From Clostridium thailandense (lineage in GTDB: Bacteria; Bacillota; Clostridia; Clostridiales; Clostridiaceae): DNA of 34,374 nucleotides. The notes beneath the pieces are model-generated. The model was not told where the DNA came from, searched no databases, and saw only the letters and a program-made list of their open reading frames with translations. Of the stretch, positions 7,701 through 16,313 are shown in pieces (within the stretch, counting starts at the first letter, position 1; every line of letters begins with the position of its first letter). Where the stretch lies: positions 1 through 34,374 of the forward strand of contig NZ_JAEEGC010000085.1 of NCBI RefSeq assembly GCF_019207025.1, read 5' to 3'. The position numbers and the translations under genes are program-made.

Positions 7701-9287
7701 AATATTCTTACTTTCATTTGTATTGAAGGAAAATGCTACACTTTTATTCATGTCACTATTTGGAGCAAAAACATATAGACCAGCACTCCCTGCTGCATTC
7801 ATTAATTGTATGCTGTTAAAATCAAATGTTTTTCCACCTTGTACTGAGAATTCAATCCACTGATCCGTATCATACAACGAAAAGTAATTTCCAGACATTC
7901 CAGTTGGCGTTGTTGTATGGTAATTTGCAGCTGTATCCAACATCAAATCTCCACCATTATCATCAACCTGCAAAACATTTCCTGAAACATCCTGAATAGT
8001 TACTGTACTTACACCATGATTAGATGCTGATGCATTTGAATCTATTTGTGGACTATCTCCTGTAAAACAAATACCTGATCCTGTTGTTGACGATACTGTA
8101 TAAGTATACTGGTCTGCTGAACTTGTTGCGCTTGTTCCATTTGGTGTTGTAACAGTTACATCTACTGCTCCAGCTGAGCCTGCTGGTACTGTTGCTGTTA
8201 TCTGTGTGTCTGAATCTACTGTAATACTTGATGCTGTTGTACTTCCAAAATTAACTGCTGTTGCTCCTGTAAAGCCTGTACCAGTTATTGTTACTGTTGT
8301 TCCTCCAGCTGTTGAACCACTTGATGGATTTACTGCTGTTACTGTTGGTGCTGGCACAGTCATGAATGCACCTTTATAAACCTTACCACCACTATGATCT
8401 GTAATATATACATTACCTGAACTGTCTGTCTCAATTCCATAAGGAGTAACAGTTGCTGGCAGGTCTCCAGTTATGTCAGTCCATGTTGGAGTTCCAGATC
8501 CATTTAATGTGCATTGCTTTATCTTATGATTTCCAGTATCAGCAACATACAAGTTGGTGCCTGAACTATCTGCCACAACATCCATTGGCCCGTTTAAACT
8601 ACCTCCTGCTATGTCTGTATATGTGATACTTGATGAACTTGTTACTTTCTGAATTTTGTTATTCCCAGTATCTGCAATATACAGATTGCCTGAACTATCA
8701 GCATCAATGCCTCCTGGGTTTGATAAGCTTCCTGATTGAGTTATATCATTCCAATTGTAACCCAAATTTCCTCCAACCCCATGCCATAATTTTGCTGTAG
8801 GATTCGCAGTATCTGTCACATACAAATGTTCATCATTGCCATCATAAAACTGAAAAACCCCATTCGGATTAGTAGGCAGAGGTGCATTTAAGGATGTAAC
8901 TGGGTTCCACGAATACATACCCATATAACTGCTTCTAACGATTGTTGAGTTGTTATCAACTACATACAAAACGTATGGGTTCCATAGACTTATGTGTCCT
9001 GGATTAACAAAAGTGTAAGAAAAATTGCTCATAGTCGTCCAGGTTCCATTGCCAGTAGATTGTTTAACTGTTTTATCAGTAGAATCTGTGACAAATAACT
9101 TCACACCACTGGATTCGTCTATCGCAATTCCATATGGACTGCTAAAGTTTGAACTACTACCAGTAATATCTTCCCAATGCCAAGTCGTCACCGCCGCATG
9201 TGCCACCTGCGGAAGTATTACAAATTGCGTTATAAGCATCAGTAGCATTGCTAAAATTGAAATTCCCTTCTTAAAATTCCTTTTCAT
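4764..9287 (-). CDS. Secreted multidomain surface protein with TIG and CWB2 repeats
   Basis: A 1507-residue exported protein. Residues 1-31 are a signal peptide (basic start, hydrophobic core, AHA-A cleavage). About 35-310 carry repeated NHL-like propeller blades (DSSGNLYIADTGNNKI). TIG/IPT immunoglobulin-like domains follow at about 313-397, 570-652, 652-740 and 744-830 (GGTTVTITGTGFTGATAV). Residues about 400-568 are an unassigned beta-rich insert. After a PPTPPTPT linker come two beta-rich domains, the second with a carboxypeptidase-regulatory-like look. A CBM_X2-like module (FDKN...GTDYTV...YL...GTTTLNFNF) and a GGSGGGGGGS linker lead to three CWB2 repeats (about 1200-1507), which in clostridia bind wall polysaccharide. 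No catalytic motif is seen; adhesion or carbohydrate binding is the likely role. The start at ATG 9287 has GGAGG 7 bases upstream. The gene has its own SARP-like promoter and a terminator. Confidence 0.9.
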   Translation of the reverse strand: MKRNFKKGISILAMLLMLITQFVILPQVAHAAVTTWHWEDITGSSSNFSSPYGIAIDESSGVKLFVTDSTDKTVKQSTGNGTWTTMSNFSYTFVNPGHISLWNPYVLYVVDNNSTIVRSSYMGMYSWNPVTSLNAPLPTNPNGVFQFYDGNDEHLYVTDTANPTAKLWHGVGGNLGYNWNDITQSGSLSNPGGIDADSSGNLYIADTGNNKIQKVTSSSSITYTDIAGGSLNGPMDVVADSSGTNLYVADTGNHKIKQCTLNGSGTPTWTDITGDLPATVTPYGIETDSSGNVYITDHSGGKVYKGAFMTVPAPTVTAVNPSSGSTAGGTTVTITGTGFTGATAVNFGSTTASSITVDSDTQITATVPAGSAGAVDVTVTTPNGTSATSSADQYTYTVSSTTGSGICFTGDSPQIDSNASASNHGVSTVTIQDVSGNVLQVDDNGGDLMLDTAANYHTTTPTGMSGNYFSLYDTDQWIEFSVQGGKTFDFNSIQLMNAAGSAGLYVFAPNSDMNKSVAFSFNTNESKNIDLSSNPDFKNVTSVKLMVDGTLDANFDNIVLNFPSAAAAPAVTTVNASSCGALGGRLVTITGTGFTGATAVKFGINASTDFTVISDTEIEAKVPADTAVAGVVDVTVTTPDGTSSAGSADKFTYIPEITNVSPSSGSTSGGTTVIITGGGFTGATAVKFGNTPATAFHVDSDTQITATAPAGSAGWVDVTVTTQYGTSALVDYDGYDYIPVATPTVTAVSPSNGSTAGGTTVTITGTGFTGATAVNFGGTAATNFTVVSDTEITATAPAGSAGAVDITVTTAGGTSSTSSADQYTYIAPASDGGGSSPYIPPTPPTPTKAVTGDLVDDKGEVIKGIPAQATTETDGTQTVAIKSQDAVVVQGADGTKSPLTDLTQIGFSTPDSSGNTQTVSVSIAADGTIEVKGLANNTETKFNVTYDLGNGQKIIIGNIDVTVSSSGDIKLESCLIDPYGTITDAATGQVISEVNLTLYYANTDRNKAAGKTPDTMVVLPGIDGFKPNDNKDPQISDANGTYGWMVFPNSDYYIVATKDGYSQYTSPTISVEQEIVKWDFKMNAISTNINPSTGDFDKNVSNQADISTTMTLNGANLVSITNGINTLVNGTDYTVNNNVVTITKAYLAKQSVGTTTLNFNFSAGSVQVLVITIKDTTPVYTGGSGGGGGGSAAPVTPVAAAIQRLSGEDRVDTALAIAKATYAGKVSKVILASSENYPDALTGSVLAYKLNAPILLGGSDEADQDKILAYLKDNMDSTGTVYVLGGTGVVSKDMEVKINGIGFQNITRLGGADRFETTAKIADTLGAAEGTPIVIVSGENYPDALSISSIAAMKQYPIFMVNKNEIPEIEKKAISLIKPSKVYIIGAEGVVSREVEDQVAKIAAIDKTNIVRIGGSDRFETSLNIIQNFDLSGNTVCIASGNNFPDAVAGSVYAANNGAPMMLVDSSLTEAQKTYLKNAKLKTVTIFGGTGVVSAEVQNEIYDLLSK
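6800..8350 (-). repeat. DNA repeats encoding four TIG domains
   Basis: Four units of about 250 bp encode TIG domains, two adjacent pairs being interrupted by a 500 bp insert (7600-8090). The stretches for GGTTVTITGTGFTGATAV and AGAVDVTVTT recur with few base changes, most clearly between the units ending near 6800 and near 8095. Such repeats could allow unequal recombination and domain-number variation. Confidence 0.7.
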
Positions 9288-9406
9288 TAATTAACCTCCA
9301 TTCAAATATAAAATTTATTAATTCTTTTGAGTAATCTGAAATAAAATAAATTAAAGCCCTATAAAAATTAAATTTGTCCTTTAATGTTATTTCATCTCTA
9401 TTTCTT

Positions 9407-9438
9407 ATTATATTTGACGAATCTGAACCGAATTTGAA
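9407..9438 (-). promoter_or_regulatory. SARP-like operator/promoter of the surface protein gene
   Basis: Minus strand: heptamer TTCAAAT (9432-9438), 4 bases, heptamer TTCAGAT (9421-9427), 8 bases, then TATAAT (9407-9412). The 11 bp period and 8 bp gap to the -10 box are those known for SARP activators, which replace a -35 box. No good -35 hexamer is present. The predicted start is near 9400, leaving a leader of about 113 bases. The 24 bp operator is repeated exactly at 10347-10370. Confidence 0.7.
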
Positions 9439-9590
9439 CAAATTATAAACGCAAAAAACTACTATAGATTTCAAAAAGCTTGTAAATTCAACACTTTACA
9501 ACAATACAATAAATTTTGTGTTAAAGATATTGTAAAATCTCGAAAAAATTTTTTAGAATTTACTGATAAATTTTTTCATATTTTCTTATT

Positions 9591-10295
9591 TCAAATAAAT
9601 TTTTTAGGAATACAAATTTTCACTTTAGTTCCTCTTTCAATTCCTCTTTCTATTGCTAAGCCTATATTATAAAGATAAATGAGTCTCTGATTTATCTTCT
9701 TTAAAGAGCTTCCTTCACTTTCTTTATCCTCAAACAACTTTCCATAAACTTCATCAGAAATCCCTATTCCGTCATCTTCAACAGTTATTATTACAAAATT
9801 TTCTTCACTGTGAGCAGAAACTTTTATAACCCCTCCTTTTTTCATAGGCTCCAGGCCATGCTGCACAGAATTTTCAACTAAGGGTTGAATAATAAGTGGT
9901 GGCAGCATGCAGTCTATCTTATCCTCAATGTCATAAATTACTTTTAGTCTTTCACCAAATCGTGCCTTCTCTATAAATAAATAAGTTTCAACTAATTCTA
10001 GTTCTTTATGAAAGGTTACAAGCTTATCTCTGTTTCTCAAATCAAAGCACCCTCTTAAATATTGGCTAAACTTTACTAACAAATCCCTAGTCATTTTAGG
10101 GTTATCAATTGAAAAAGCTGATATAGTATTTATAGTGTTATAAAGAAAATGTGGTTTTATTTGGGACTGTACGAAAGCCATTTCTAAGCGAAGTAACTCT
10201 TCAACAGAAGGATATATTTCTTCACTTGCGTCAATTAACTTCATTCTATCTAGCAATTTATTTACATGAAAATAGTCTGAATCATGCCTATTCAC
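9591..10295 (-). CDS. Orphan LytS-type histidine kinase, no sensor domain
   Basis: A 234-residue cytoplasmic kinase with the His_kinase (PF06580) and HATPase_c parts only. The phospho-acceptor motif is QSQIKPHFLYNTINTI, followed by the N-box PLVENSVQHGL and G-boxes EDDGIGIS and GTKVKICIP. It has no membrane segment or sensor. It is very similar to the kinase module (residues about 1510-1720) of the neighbouring 1932-residue protein, so it probably arose by partial duplication. The start is GTG 10295, with AGGAGG 12 bases upstream, a slightly long gap. It has its own promoter, which shares an operator with the surface protein. A likely role is phosphorylating, or forming heterodimers with, the nearby SAPR system; this is inference. 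Confidence 0.85.
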   Translation of the reverse strand: MNRHDSDYFHVNKLLDRMKLIDASEEIYPSVEELLRLEMAFVQSQIKPHFLYNTINTISAFSIDNPKMTRDLLVKFSQYLRGCFDLRNRDKLVTFHKELELVETYLFIEKARFGERLKVIYDIEDKIDCMLPPLIIQPLVENSVQHGLEPMKKGGVIKVSAHSEENFVIITVEDDGIGISDEVYGKLFEDKESEGSSLKKINQRLIYLYNIGLAIERGIERGTKVKICIPKKFI

Positions 10296-10333
10296 AGGTA
10301 TGTATGTCCTCCTTTCGTAAATCTATATATCTC

Positions 10334-10365
10334 ATTTTAATACTTCAATCTGAACCGAATTTGAA
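10334..10365 (-). promoter_or_regulatory. SARP-like operator/promoter of the orphan kinase
   Basis: Minus strand: TTCAAAT (10359-10365), 4 bases, TTCAGAT (10348-10354), 8 bases, then TAAAAT (10334-10339). The heptamers and their flanks are identical to those at 9421-9438, while the sequence beyond differs. The start should fall about 30 bases before the GTG codon. Confidence 0.7.
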
Positions 10366-10393
10366 CAAATAGGGATGGCAAAGAAAGTAGAAA

Positions 10394-10433
10394 AGGCTGA
10401 TGAATTCAGCTTTTTCGCCGAACTCATCAACCC
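10394..10433 (-). terminator. Rho-independent terminator of the SAPR/kinase operon
   Basis: Minus strand: GGGTTGATGAGTTCGGC pairs, with wobbles, with GCTGAATTCATCAGCC, followed by TTTTCT. It lies 28 bases after the large kinase stop and just upstream of the orphan kinase promoter, so it separates the two units. Confidence 0.8.
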
Positions 10434-10460
10434 TTTGGTCAAATATTCTTTATTTTTTAT

Positions 10461-13400
10461 TTAAAAATCGTATTTCTCAGAGTAAAAACCAAACTGGTTT
10501 TTGCCATTCTTTTTTACAATATACATGGCCTTGTCTGCATTACCTATTAATTCTTCAGCAGCTTCACCATCATATGATGATATTGATATACCTATACTGG
10601 TTGTAACTGTTGCTTCAATTTCCGCTTCATCAAGTAGGATTGGCTTTTCTACTGATGTAACAATTCTATGGCAAATTTCTTTTATTTCAGATATACTAGT
10701 AACATTTTTCAAAATAATTACAAATTCATCTCCGCCAATTCTTGAAACAGTGTCACAGCCTCTTACAGCTTCTGAAAGTCGTTTGGCAACATTAACCAAA
10801 ACAACATCCCCTTTATCGTGACCATATTTATCATTGATTGCCTTGAAGCCATCCAAATCGACGAATAATACACATATTTTATTTTTATTCTGCTTTACCG
10901 TCATAATAGAATGTTCAAGTATATACTCTAACCTTCTTCTGTTCGGGAGATTGGTAAGATGATCGTAATTAGCCATTTCTGATAATAACTTCTCCGCTTT
11001 TTTACGCTCATTAATTTCTTCTCTAAGCTTAAAGGTTCTTTCATCAACCAATTCCTTAAGGCTATTATGTAAATATGCGTTTTCCAGTGAAATAGTCGGT
11101 TGGAAATCTATATCCCTACTTTCCATTGGAATACGTATTGTCATTTTGGTTCCTCCTCCTGATCTTCCTCCTATATCCAATCCATGACCATAAAACCTAA
11201 TAAGTCTCTGATTTATATTTTTCAAAGCAACACTCTTGCTTTCATCATCAGAAAGCAACTTTCCATAAAGAGATTCTGGAATCCCTACACCATCATCCTC
11301 AACGCTTATAATAACAAAATCATTTTCACTGTAAGCAGAAATTTTTACTGTTCCACCATGTTTTCGATCTGCTAGACCATGCTGCACCGAGTTTTCCACC
11401 AATGGTTGAATAACAAGGGGCGGCAGCATACAATCTATATTATCATCAATGTCATAAACAATCTGCAGTCTTTTTCCGAATCGTGCTTTTTCTATGAATA
11501 AGTAAGCTTCCACCAATTCTAATTCTTTACGCAAATTAACAAGCTTATTCCTATTCTTAAAATCAAAACTGCCCCTCAAATACTCGCTAAGACTTGCCAG
11601 TAGATCTCTAGTCATCTTAGGTTCATCCAGTGAAAAAGCTGATATAGTATTAATGGCATTATAGAGAAAATGAGGTTTAATCTGAGCTTGCAGAAAAGCG
11701 ATCTCAGAACGCAGCGATTCTTCAGTAGAACGATGTAATTCCTCAGTAGTGACAATTAAGTTCGAAAACAATTGAACATTTTTAATTGAAATTGAAAATT
11801 GAGCTACCAGCAATTGCAAAATGTTAACATGGTTATTGGTAAAAACATCTGCTGATAAATTATTTTCTATATATAAAATCCCTGTCAATACACCTTGATT
11901 TGTAATTGGCATACATAACAAAGATTTAGTTTGATTTCTCTGAATATAACAGTCTTTATAAAAGTTACCTTGTCTTGTAGCATCACCTAACACCACATGC
12001 TCTCCAGTGCGTATACAAAAATTAATAATAGAGGTAGCCACTACCCCATGTGCTTCTTCCAAGGGTACAGAGTGTAGTACTTTAATTTCATCTTCTCCCT
12101 GTAACCACTCAGCTTCTATATTCCATCCATGTTCATATTTCAAAAGTATATATGCTTTCTGTGCTCCCGAATTTTCTACCACTATTTTCATGATCTGCCT
12201 CAATAAATCAGGAAGCTGCATCTCTTTAGAAACAGTACGGTAGGCACTCATTATAGACATCAAATCTACAGCTTCTAATTCAACCATTCCATCAGCTTTC
12301 TCTACTTTTCCTCTACTTTCTGAGGTATTAAGCAAATATCTATATCTCTCTGCCATATGCCTTGTCTTAGCATCTGCTCCCCACATTTTGTATCCCTTGA
12401 AAGCTTCTTTCATATAAAATTCTGCTTGCTTATTCATACCACTGGCTAAAAACATTTTGGCTGCCAACTCATTAGCTAGTGCTTCATCCCGAATAAATCC
12501 ATTCCTCCCAGCTGTTTGTATAGCCAATTCATACAATTCAACTGCCATATATGTTTTGCCTTCAATACGTGCAAGTTCAGCCTCTAATATATATTGCAAA
12601 TGTTTAAAATTCGCTTCATTATACTTTGCCAAAGATTTCACATACTTATATTCTTTCCTTAATCTTCGTCGCGCCTTGCCAGCTTCTTTTGCTCCCATTT
12701 CTGATATGTTTACAGCTAAAACCAAGAAATTACATATCCTGCACTCTACTATATACGGAGTACCTGAATGCTGCTTCATATATTTATCTGACTCTTTTAA
12801 ATATTTCATTGCTCCTGCATAATCATCATAGATATAATGAATGTACATCTTTTCCTTGTAGTACACTCCTATTCCAGACAAGGAATTAATTTGTTGCATA
12901 AACTCTACACATTCTTCCTCACTGCATACAACTCCAATGCTGCCATTTAAGTCATAGGTTTCTTGTGATACATTCATAGTAAACTTTCCATCAGTAAGTC
13001 CAATATAATTGAGCCACCTATGAATAAATAAAAAGGACATATAATATGCATATTTGTTATTTATCTGAATAATTAAAGGAACTTGTTTCATTACTTTTTC
13101 TATTAGTAACTTCAAATTCGTATCAGCTTTAAAAGCATACATGAAAGTGCTAGCTAAACCGATTTGATAATGATCTCCGTATCTTATTGCCTCTTCCAAG
13201 GTTTTTTTGAACCACTGATCTACATCCTGCCATGACTCACTCCACGCATGCCCCATAAATCCATAAGCAAATAACACACTTGCTCGATATTGAGCACGTT
13301 CCTCTGATTCAACTAACTTAAGTGCTAATTTATTAAATTTATATGAACCCTGTAAGTCACCTAATACTGCCAATAGAACAGCGTACCCACAATAAATTGA

Positions 13401-16259
13401 AGCTGCTTCACGGCTATTTCCATAACTAAGAGTGAGATTCAAACTCTTTAAGGTAGATAAAATAAATAGGTTAATATTCCCAGAATTATAAGAGATACTA
13501 GTTAATTCACTCATAATTCGTATTATCAACTTTATTTTATCATTTTTTATAGGTGGCGCATTTAGAAGGTTTTCTGTATTTTTTCCCAATAATCTTGTTT
13601 TAGCAATTATCAGTTCTTTGATTACAGAATGCCAGCCTGGAACAGATGAAACACCAATTCCTAAAAGCCGCAAGCCAAGAGTTCCGTATTCTATGACCTT
13701 ATCAAATTGACCTAAAAATCTATAGATGATGCTTTGCATCAGTCGTATTTCCGCTTGGTCTATTGGGGTTTTAGCATGTTTCATCAAAATTTTAATCTGT
13801 TTCTCAGCTAAAGCGTATTCATTATTTAGGTATGCACATTCCGCATAAATCTTGACAATTTCAAAAGTAATCTCATAATCTTGACTCCAAGCATTATCAG
13901 GTAACACTCTTATACCATTTGAGATATATTGCAGTGATAGTTGAAATGAGGAAGCTGCTTTTGCCTTTTGACAAGCCCATAGATTCAACCTAGATGCCTC
14001 CCAGCGTTCCTCTAAGTTCTTAAGTTCTTCAAGTCCTTCATTTAAATGACACACTATACTCATAGCCTGATCTTTTAACATATTTTCTGGTATATTCTGC
14101 TTTATGCTCTTACCTATTTTCAAATGCAGCTGCTTTTGATCTTCTTCTTGAATTAGTGCAGCGCATGCTTGCTGAACACGATCATGGGTGAAGTGAAAAT
14201 CTATGTTAACATCCTTAAGCCTAATTATTGAGACTATATCATAATAATCACTTTCCGGTATAATAATTTCACTATCAACGGCTTCCTTGAGCCAATCTAC
14301 AACCTCTAAAGCATCAATATTCAGAGCAGCAGCTAATATCTTTAAATTAAATGTGGTACCCACTAAAGCCGCCACTTTAAGCAAACTCTGTGTCTTTGGT
14401 GGTAGCTTTAAAATTTTATCAATCATAAAATTAACAATATTGTCACTTATTGGTATATTTTGTATTTCGTTGTCGTTCCATTCCCACTGATGCATTTCCT
14501 CACTAAATCTAATAAGATGACTATTATATATATGAAGAAGTATACTCCTTACAAAAAATGGGTTCCCCCGAGTTTTCTTGTAAATTATCTTAGCTAGAGG
14601 CTGAGCCTTAGCTTCATCACAATGAACTGTGTCCATCAGTATGCTAGCTACAGCCCTCTCCTCTAGTGGCTTCACGATAAATGTTGTAGCTTTATCCGAT
14701 TTTCGAAGTTCATAAAATAAATGATATAGCGGATGTTCTGACCTAACTTCGTTATCCCTGTAACACCCAACTATTATAAAGCTCTCCATATCATCAAGGG
14801 ATAGTAGGTACTTAATCAATTCCATGGAAGACCGATCACACCATTGTAAATCATCTAAAAATACCGTTAGCGGATGTTCTCTTATTGCAAAAACTTTAAA
14901 ACAATTTCCAACAGTATTTAAAAAACGGTTTCGATTTTCTGTTGGTTCAAGTTCTTCCACTTTAGGTTGAGCTCCAATTATGGACTCAAGTTCTGGAACT
15001 AAATCTATTATCAACTGACCATTATCATTCAGTGCTTTTAATAAACGTTCTTTCCACTGCTCTATTATGAAATCTGGCTGCTGTAAAAGCGTTCGAATCA
15101 ATTCTTTAGCAATCTGTGAGAAAATAAAGTATGGTGTATTTACTTGAAGCTGCTCAGCTTTACCTCTTGCAAAAATACCAACAAATTCAGCAAATGGACG
15201 ATAAATCTCTTGAATGATGGATGTTTTTCCTACACCTGAATATCCACCTACTAATAACATATGTGAACCACCGACAGCCACCTGCTCATAGATTTTCTTA
15301 AGCGTCTCCCTTTCTCTATCCCTGCCATAAAGTTTTTGTGGAATTTGAAATTTATTCGATATATCATTCAAACCAACTTCAAAATCTGCCACAACACCTG
15401 ATGTACGCAATGACTCTAAGCAGTTTCTAAGGTCATGTACAATACCTGCAGCACTCTGATAGCGCTCTTCTGATTCTTTTTCCATTAGTTTCATTATGAT
15501 TGCTGAAACTGACTTCGGTATATCTGAATTTACAATATGAGGCACTATTGGTGTTTTAGCAATATGACTATGGATCATCTCTAACATATTATTAGTAGTA
15601 AATGGCCTTTTTCCTGTTATCAGCTCATACATAGATACACCAAGAGAATAGAAATCCGTGCGATAATCAATAAATCTACCTGTTCTTCCTGTCTGTTCAG
15701 GAGAGACATAAGGTAGCAATACTTCAATCCCCTCAGTATTATGAAATTCTTTATTAGAATAATTCATTTTTTTTGCCAATCCAAAATCAAGTATATTTAC
15801 CTGACTAAAATCAGGGTTAATCAAGAATTTTCTTGGATTAATTTCTTTATGTATTAAATTTTTGTTGTGAAGCTTTTCTATAACTTCTGCCATTTCAATA
15901 AATATCTTTAATATTAACATTAACTTGTGCGTAGAGAGTTGTTTGTCCCCATTTCGTATATTTTCAAATATTGGAGCATCTAAAAGCGGCATGCCCTCAA
16001 CATTTTCCATAACGATAATATATCCTTTATAATGTTTAATCAGTTCACGTGGGTGAATGAACCCTTGACCATCTATCTGATTTAAAATATTGTATTCATA
16101 TTCCAGTTGCGCCAATTGTTCTTCTGATGGAAAATTATCTTTCAAGGTTTTTAAAATAGAGAGTTTTCCTTGCTTATTTCGTGCCCTGTAAACAATGGTG
16201 TCTCGACTTTCATATAATGTTTCTAAGTTTTCATAACCATGCATATGGATTTTATCCAT
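10461..16259 (-). CDS. Kinase-like/AAA/TPR/GAF/histidine kinase/GGDEF fusion protein
   Basis: A 1932-residue cytoplasmic signalling protein without membrane segments. Order: Ser/Thr kinase-like domain (about 9-275, with LSILKTLK and LDFGLA); STAND-type AAA ATPase (Walker A GGYSGVGKTS near 335, Walker B TVFLDDLQW); a long TPR-like helical region (about 690-1300); GAF domain (about 1345-1490); LytS-type histidine kinase with PHFLYN (His near 1530) and N-box LVENSVQHGL; coiled linker; GGDEF diguanylate cyclase at the end (RIGGDEF near 1842, with an RGCD inhibitory site five residues before it). The kinase catalytic loop reads HKEINPRK, lacking the catalytic Asp and the metal-binding Asn. GGAGG lies 6 bases before ATG 16259. 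The partner regulator is 54 bases upstream in the same operon. Outputs are probably phosphotransfer and c-di-GMP. Confidence 0.9.
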   Translation of the reverse strand: MDKIHMHGYENLETLYESRDTIVYRARNKQGKLSILKTLKDNFPSEEQLAQLEYEYNILNQIDGQGFIHPRELIKHYKGYIIVMENVEGMPLLDAPIFENIRNGDKQLSTHKLMLILKIFIEMAEVIEKLHNKNLIHKEINPRKFLINPDFSQVNILDFGLAKKMNYSNKEFHNTEGIEVLLPYVSPEQTGRTGRFIDYRTDFYSLGVSMYELITGKRPFTTNNMLEMIHSHIAKTPIVPHIVNSDIPKSVSAIIMKLMEKESEERYQSAAGIVHDLRNCLESLRTSGVVADFEVGLNDISNKFQIPQKLYGRDRERETLKKIYEQVAVGGSHMLLVGGYSGVGKTSIIQEIYRPFAEFVGIFARGKAEQLQVNTPYFIFSQIAKELIRTLLQQPDFIIEQWKERLLKALNDNGQLIIDLVPELESIIGAQPKVEELEPTENRNRFLNTVGNCFKVFAIREHPLTVFLDDLQWCDRSSMELIKYLLSLDDMESFIIVGCYRDNEVRSEHPLYHLFYELRKSDKATTFIVKPLEERAVASILMDTVHCDEAKAQPLAKIIYKKTRGNPFFVRSILLHIYNSHLIRFSEEMHQWEWNDNEIQNIPISDNIVNFMIDKILKLPPKTQSLLKVAALVGTTFNLKILAAALNIDALEVVDWLKEAVDSEIIIPESDYYDIVSIIRLKDVNIDFHFTHDRVQQACAALIQEEDQKQLHLKIGKSIKQNIPENMLKDQAMSIVCHLNEGLEELKNLEERWEASRLNLWACQKAKAASSFQLSLQYISNGIRVLPDNAWSQDYEITFEIVKIYAECAYLNNEYALAEKQIKILMKHAKTPIDQAEIRLMQSIIYRFLGQFDKVIEYGTLGLRLLGIGVSSVPGWHSVIKELIIAKTRLLGKNTENLLNAPPIKNDKIKLIIRIMSELTSISYNSGNINLFILSTLKSLNLTLSYGNSREAASIYCGYAVLLAVLGDLQGSYKFNKLALKLVESEERAQYRASVLFAYGFMGHAWSESWQDVDQWFKKTLEEAIRYGDHYQIGLASTFMYAFKADTNLKLLIEKVMKQVPLIIQINNKYAYYMSFLFIHRWLNYIGLTDGKFTMNVSQETYDLNGSIGVVCSEEECVEFMQQINSLSGIGVYYKEKMYIHYIYDDYAGAMKYLKESDKYMKQHSGTPYIVECRICNFLVLAVNISEMGAKEAGKARRRLRKEYKYVKSLAKYNEANFKHLQYILEAELARIEGKTYMAVELYELAIQTAGRNGFIRDEALANELAAKMFLASGMNKQAEFYMKEAFKGYKMWGADAKTRHMAERYRYLLNTSESRGKVEKADGMVELEAVDLMSIMSAYRTVSKEMQLPDLLRQIMKIVVENSGAQKAYILLKYEHGWNIEAEWLQGEDEIKVLHSVPLEEAHGVVATSIINFCIRTGEHVVLGDATRQGNFYKDCYIQRNQTKSLLCMPITNQGVLTGILYIENNLSADVFTNNHVNILQLLVAQFSISIKNVQLFSNLIVTTEELHRSTEESLRSEIAFLQAQIKPHFLYNAINTISAFSLDEPKMTRDLLASLSEYLRGSFDFKNRNKLVNLRKELELVEAYLFIEKARFGKRLQIVYDIDDNIDCMLPPLVIQPLVENSVQHGLADRKHGGTVKISAYSENDFVIISVEDDGVGIPESLYGKLLSDDESKSVALKNINQRLIRFYGHGLDIGGRSGGGTKMTIRIPMESRDIDFQPTISLENAYLHNSLKELVDERTFKLREEINERKKAEKLLSEMANYDHLTNLPNRRRLEYILEHSIMTVKQNKNKICVLFVDLDGFKAINDKYGHDKGDVVLVNVAKRLSEAVRGCDTVSRIGGDEFVIILKNVTSISEIKEICHRIVTSVEKPILLDEAEIEATVTTSIGISISSYDGEAAEELIGNADKAMYIVKKNGKNQFGFYSEKYDF

Positions 16260-16313
16260 GAATATCCTCCGCTTATTAAATTATTTTCTCTTCTTAATAC
16301 GTTTCTTATATAT

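Noticed and set aside
7339..7863. 174-codon plus-strand frame within the surface protein gene
   Set aside because: Antisense shadow of the repetitive TIG-coding region; low-complexity Val/Pro/Ala composition and no ribosome site.
9271..9474. 67-codon minus-strand frame overlapping the surface gene start
   Set aside because: It crosses the SARP-like promoter region's transcript start and the real ribosome site of the surface gene; no family resemblance.
12457..12822. 121-codon plus-strand frame inside the large kinase gene
   Set aside because: Opposite-strand shadow of the TPR region with no start signal.
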